7,123 nucleotides of DNA from contig NZ_CALJAH010000135.1 of NCBI RefSeq assembly GCF_938028185.1, positions 1 through 7,123 on the forward strand, written 5' to 3'. This stretch comes from an uncultured Cardiobacterium sp. (lineage in GTDB: Bacteria > Pseudomonadota > Gammaproteobacteria > Cardiobacteriales > Cardiobacteriaceae). Numbering within the stretch: the first letter of the stretch is position 1; each line of letters starts with the position of its first letter. This document shows positions 5,123 to 7,123 of the stretch, one piece after another. The notes below the pieces were generated by a model that saw nothing but the letters and a program-made list of their open reading frames with translations, made no database searches and was not told the origin of the DNA. A program made the position numbers and the translations under genes.

Positions 5123-7123
5123 ATGGCACGCAAAACCCCAATTAACAAATACCGTAACCTCGGCATTATGGCGCACATTGATGCGGGTAAAACTACGACG
5201 ACCGAGCGAATTTTGTTCTACACCGGGATGTCTCACAAAATCGGCGAAGTACACGATGGCGCGGCAACGATGGACTGGATGGAACAGGAACAGGAGCGCG
5301 GTATTACCATTACCTCTGCGGCCACTACCTGCTTTTGGAAAGGTATGGGCGCACAGTTCGATGAGCACCGCATTAACATTATTGATACGCCCGGACACGT
5401 GGACTTCACTATCGAAGTAGAGCGCTCCCTGCGTGTACTTGATGGTGCCTGCTTGGTGCTTTGTGCTGTTGGCGGCGTACAACCGCAAACTGAAACCGTT
5501 TGGCGTCAGGCCAACAAATACCGCGTTCCGCGTATTGCATACGTCAATAAAATGGATCGTACCGGAGCAAATTTCCTGCGCGTTGTCAAACAGATGGAAG
5601 ACCGGCTAAATGCCCAGCCAGTTCCGTTGCAGTTGCCTGTTGGTGCCGAAGAGAACTTCAAGGGTGTCATTGACCTTATCAAGATGAAAGAAATCATCTG
5701 GAATGAAGATGACAAAGGCATGACCTTCAAATATGCTGATATTCCGGCCGAGTTACTTGCCGACTGCGAAGCACAACGGGAAAAACTGGTTGAAGCTGCG
5801 GCAGAAGCGAATGAAACCCTGATGGAAAAATATCTGGGTGGTGAAGCGCTGAGTGAAGAAGAAATCATCGCAGGTCTGCGTGAACGTACCATCAATAACG
5901 AGATTGTTCCGGTTGTTTGTGGTTCTTCATTCAAGAACAAAGGTGTTCAGGCAATGCTGGATAAAGTGATTGAACTGCTGCCCAGCCCGGTTGATATTGA
6001 GGCTATACAGGGGATTAACCCAAATACTGAAGAAACTGACAGCCGTGAAGCAGATGATAGTGCGCCTTTTTCCGCCTTGGCCTTCAAAATTGCTACCGAC
6101 CCGTTTGTGGGAACACTGACTTTCGTCCGTTGCTATTCAGGTGTACTGGAAGCTGGCACTACTGTGCTCAACTCGGTTAAAGACAAACGTGAGCGTATTG
6201 GTCGTATCGTGCAGATGCACGCCAACGCGCGCGAAGAAATCAAAGAAGTTTATGCAGGCGATATTGCAGCTTGCGTTGGTCTGAAAGATGTTGTCACTGG
6301 CGAAACCCTATGTGATGTCAACAAGCCTATCATTTTGGAACGGATGGAATTCCCGGAACCGGTTATTGCAGTTGCAGTTGAACCGAAAACCAAATCCGAC
6401 CAGGAAAAAATGGGGATGGCGTTGGCAAAGCTGGCACAGGAAGATCCGTCATTCCGTGTGCACACCGATGAAGAAACCGGACAAACCATCATTTCCGGTA
6501 TGGGTGAACTGCACCTGGAAATCATCGTTGACCGCATGAAGCGTGAATTCAAAGTGGAAGCGAATGTGGGTGCACCGCAAGTAGCCTACCGCGAAGCGCT
6601 GCGTGAAAGCGTAGAACAGGAAGGCAAATTTGTACGTCAATCTGGTGGACGTGGTCAATACGGTCACGTTTGGTTGCGGATTGAGCCACAAGAACCAGGT
6701 TTTGGCTATGAATTCGTCAATGCCATTGTCGGTGGTGTCGTTCCCAAAGAATACATCCCTGCCGTTGATAAAGGTGTGCAAGAACAAATGCAGAATGGCG
6801 TACTGGCAGGTTATCCGGTAGTAGATGTCAAGGTTACCCTGTTTGATGGTTCATTCCACGAAGTGGACTCTTCGGAAATGGCCTTTAAACTGGCTGGTTC
6901 TGAAGGCTTCAAATTGGGGGCGCGCAAGGCCAAACCAGTATTGCTGGAACCGATGATGAAGGTCGAAGTTTCCACGCCGGAAGAATACATGGGCGATGTC
7001 ATTGGTGACTTGAACAGCCGTCGTGGACTCATTCAAGGTATGGACGATGAAGCAAGTGGCAAGATTGTTCGCGCTCAAGTGCCGTTGGCAAAAATGTTCG
7101 GCTATGCCACTTCGTTACGTTCA
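5123..7123 (+). CDS. fusA: elongation factor G (3'-truncated by window)
   Basis: EF-G is the translational GTPase that moves tRNAs and mRNA through the ribosome after peptide bond formation, and with RRF it recycles ribosomes. The frame stays open from ATG 5123 to the window edge (667 codons). Comparison with E. coli EF-G (704 residues) suggests about 32 residues are missing. The GTPase motifs are all present: P-loop AHIDAGKTTT at 17-26, switch I RGITIT at 59-64, DTPGH at 88-92 with catalytic His92, NKMD at 142-145, and a G5-like GSSFK at 267-271. Domain II begins near 290. The domain III motif MGELHLEI and domain IV, with His579 in FHEVDSSE, follow. Domain V runs from about 605 to the truncated FGYATSLRS. 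It is the third gene of the str operon, and tuf commonly follows. From roughly 5500 onward its base composition and codon use differ from rpoC, although no protein motif is disturbed. Canonical EF-G is much more likely than a paralogue, given the operon context. Confidence 0.98.
   Translation, partial: MARKTPINKYRNLGIMAHIDAGKTTTTERILFYTGMSHKIGEVHDGAATMDWMEQEQERGITITSAATTCFWKGMGAQFDEHRINIIDTPGHVDFTIEVERSLRVLDGACLVLCAVGGVQPQTETVWRQANKYRVPRIAYVNKMDRTGANFLRVVKQMEDRLNAQPVPLQLPVGAEENFKGVIDLIKMKEIIWNEDDKGMTFKYADIPAELLADCEAQREKLVEAAAEANETLMEKYLGGEALSEEEIIAGLRERTINNEIVPVVCGSSFKNKGVQAMLDKVIELLPSPVDIEAIQGINPNTEETDSREADDSAPFSALAFKIATDPFVGTLTFVRCYSGVLEAGTTVLNSVKDKRERIGRIVQMHANAREEIKEVYAGDIAACVGLKDVVTGETLCDVNKPIILERMEFPEPVIAVAVEPKTKSDQEKMGMALAKLAQEDPSFRVHTDEETGQTIISGMGELHLEIIVDRMKREFKVEANVGAPQVAYREALRESVEQEGKFVRQSGGRGQYGHVWLRIEPQEPGFGYEFVNAIVGGVVPKEYIPAVDKGVQEQMQNGVLAGYPVVDVKVTLFDGSFHEVDSSEMAFKLAGSEGFKLGARKAKPVLLEPMMKVEVSTPEEYMGDVIGDLNSRRGLIQGMDDEASGKIVRAQVPLAKMFGYATSLRS

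Noticed and set aside
4935..5420. A 161-residue plus-strand frame overlapping the end of rpsG and start of fusA.
   Set aside because: It is an out-of-frame reading of two conserved genes, with no recognisable domain and a start deep inside rpsG.
4625..5488. A 287-residue minus-strand open frame across rpsG and the start of fusA.
   Set aside because: rpsG and fusA share the same frame, and this shadow is in register with both. It ends at the TCA codon 2 of rpsG and reflects absence of TTA, CTA and TCA codons, not a gene.
5123..7123. A divergent EF-G paralogue (fusB/EF-G2-like) instead of the canonical factor.
   Set aside because: The position within rpsL-rpsG-fusA, near-normal length and full conservation of the GTPase, domain III and domain IV motifs all point to canonical EF-G.
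1..7123. A hidden accessory or novel system, CRISPR array, mobile element, tRNA or transposon end.
   Set aside because: Almost the whole window is accounted for by four conserved genes. The gaps total under 200 bp, and I see no arrays of repeats, terminal inverted repeats or tRNA-like folds.

Overview
The window is a stretch of core housekeeping genes, all on the + strand, in the order rpoC (5' end cut off by the window) - rpsL - rpsG - fusA (3' end cut off). They encode the RNA polymerase beta' subunit, ribosomal proteins S12 and S7, and elongation factor G. The proteins read as proteobacterial and fit the Gammaproteobacteria best. RpoC aligns almost throughout with the Escherichia coli protein as I recall it, including the large lineage-specific insert in the trigger loop. 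S12, S7 and EF-G are also close to the E. coli forms. I cannot name a genus from sequence alone. The organism is not an enteric of the E. coli type, because there rpoBC and the str operon lie far apart, while here they are neighbours, as in many other bacteria.

Layout: bases 1-4095 are rpoC, starting at the equivalent of E. coli residue 47. Bases 4096-4229 are the only sizeable non-coding gap (134 bp). It holds a GC-rich hairpin without a U-tract, a near-consensus sigma70-type promoter (TTGACA, 17-bp spacer, TACCAT), an AT-rich leader with a 12-bp palindrome, and the rpsL ribosome-binding site. rpsL (4230-4604), rpsG (4622-5092) and fusA (5123 to the window end) follow with gaps of only 17 and 30 bp, so they are almost certainly one transcript (the str operon). 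tuf would be the usual next gene, but it lies beyond the window.

Together the genes supply the catalytic core of transcription and central parts of translation: S12 at the decoding site, S7 as the primary binder of the 16S 3' domain, and EF-G for translocation. No mobile element, CRISPR array, tRNA, defence gene or other accessory system is visible, and I found no undescribed system. The points most worth checking are a base-composition and codon-use change inside fusA, the independent str promoter with a GC-rich discriminator, and an rpsL-rpsG gap too short for the S7 translational operator known from E. coli.
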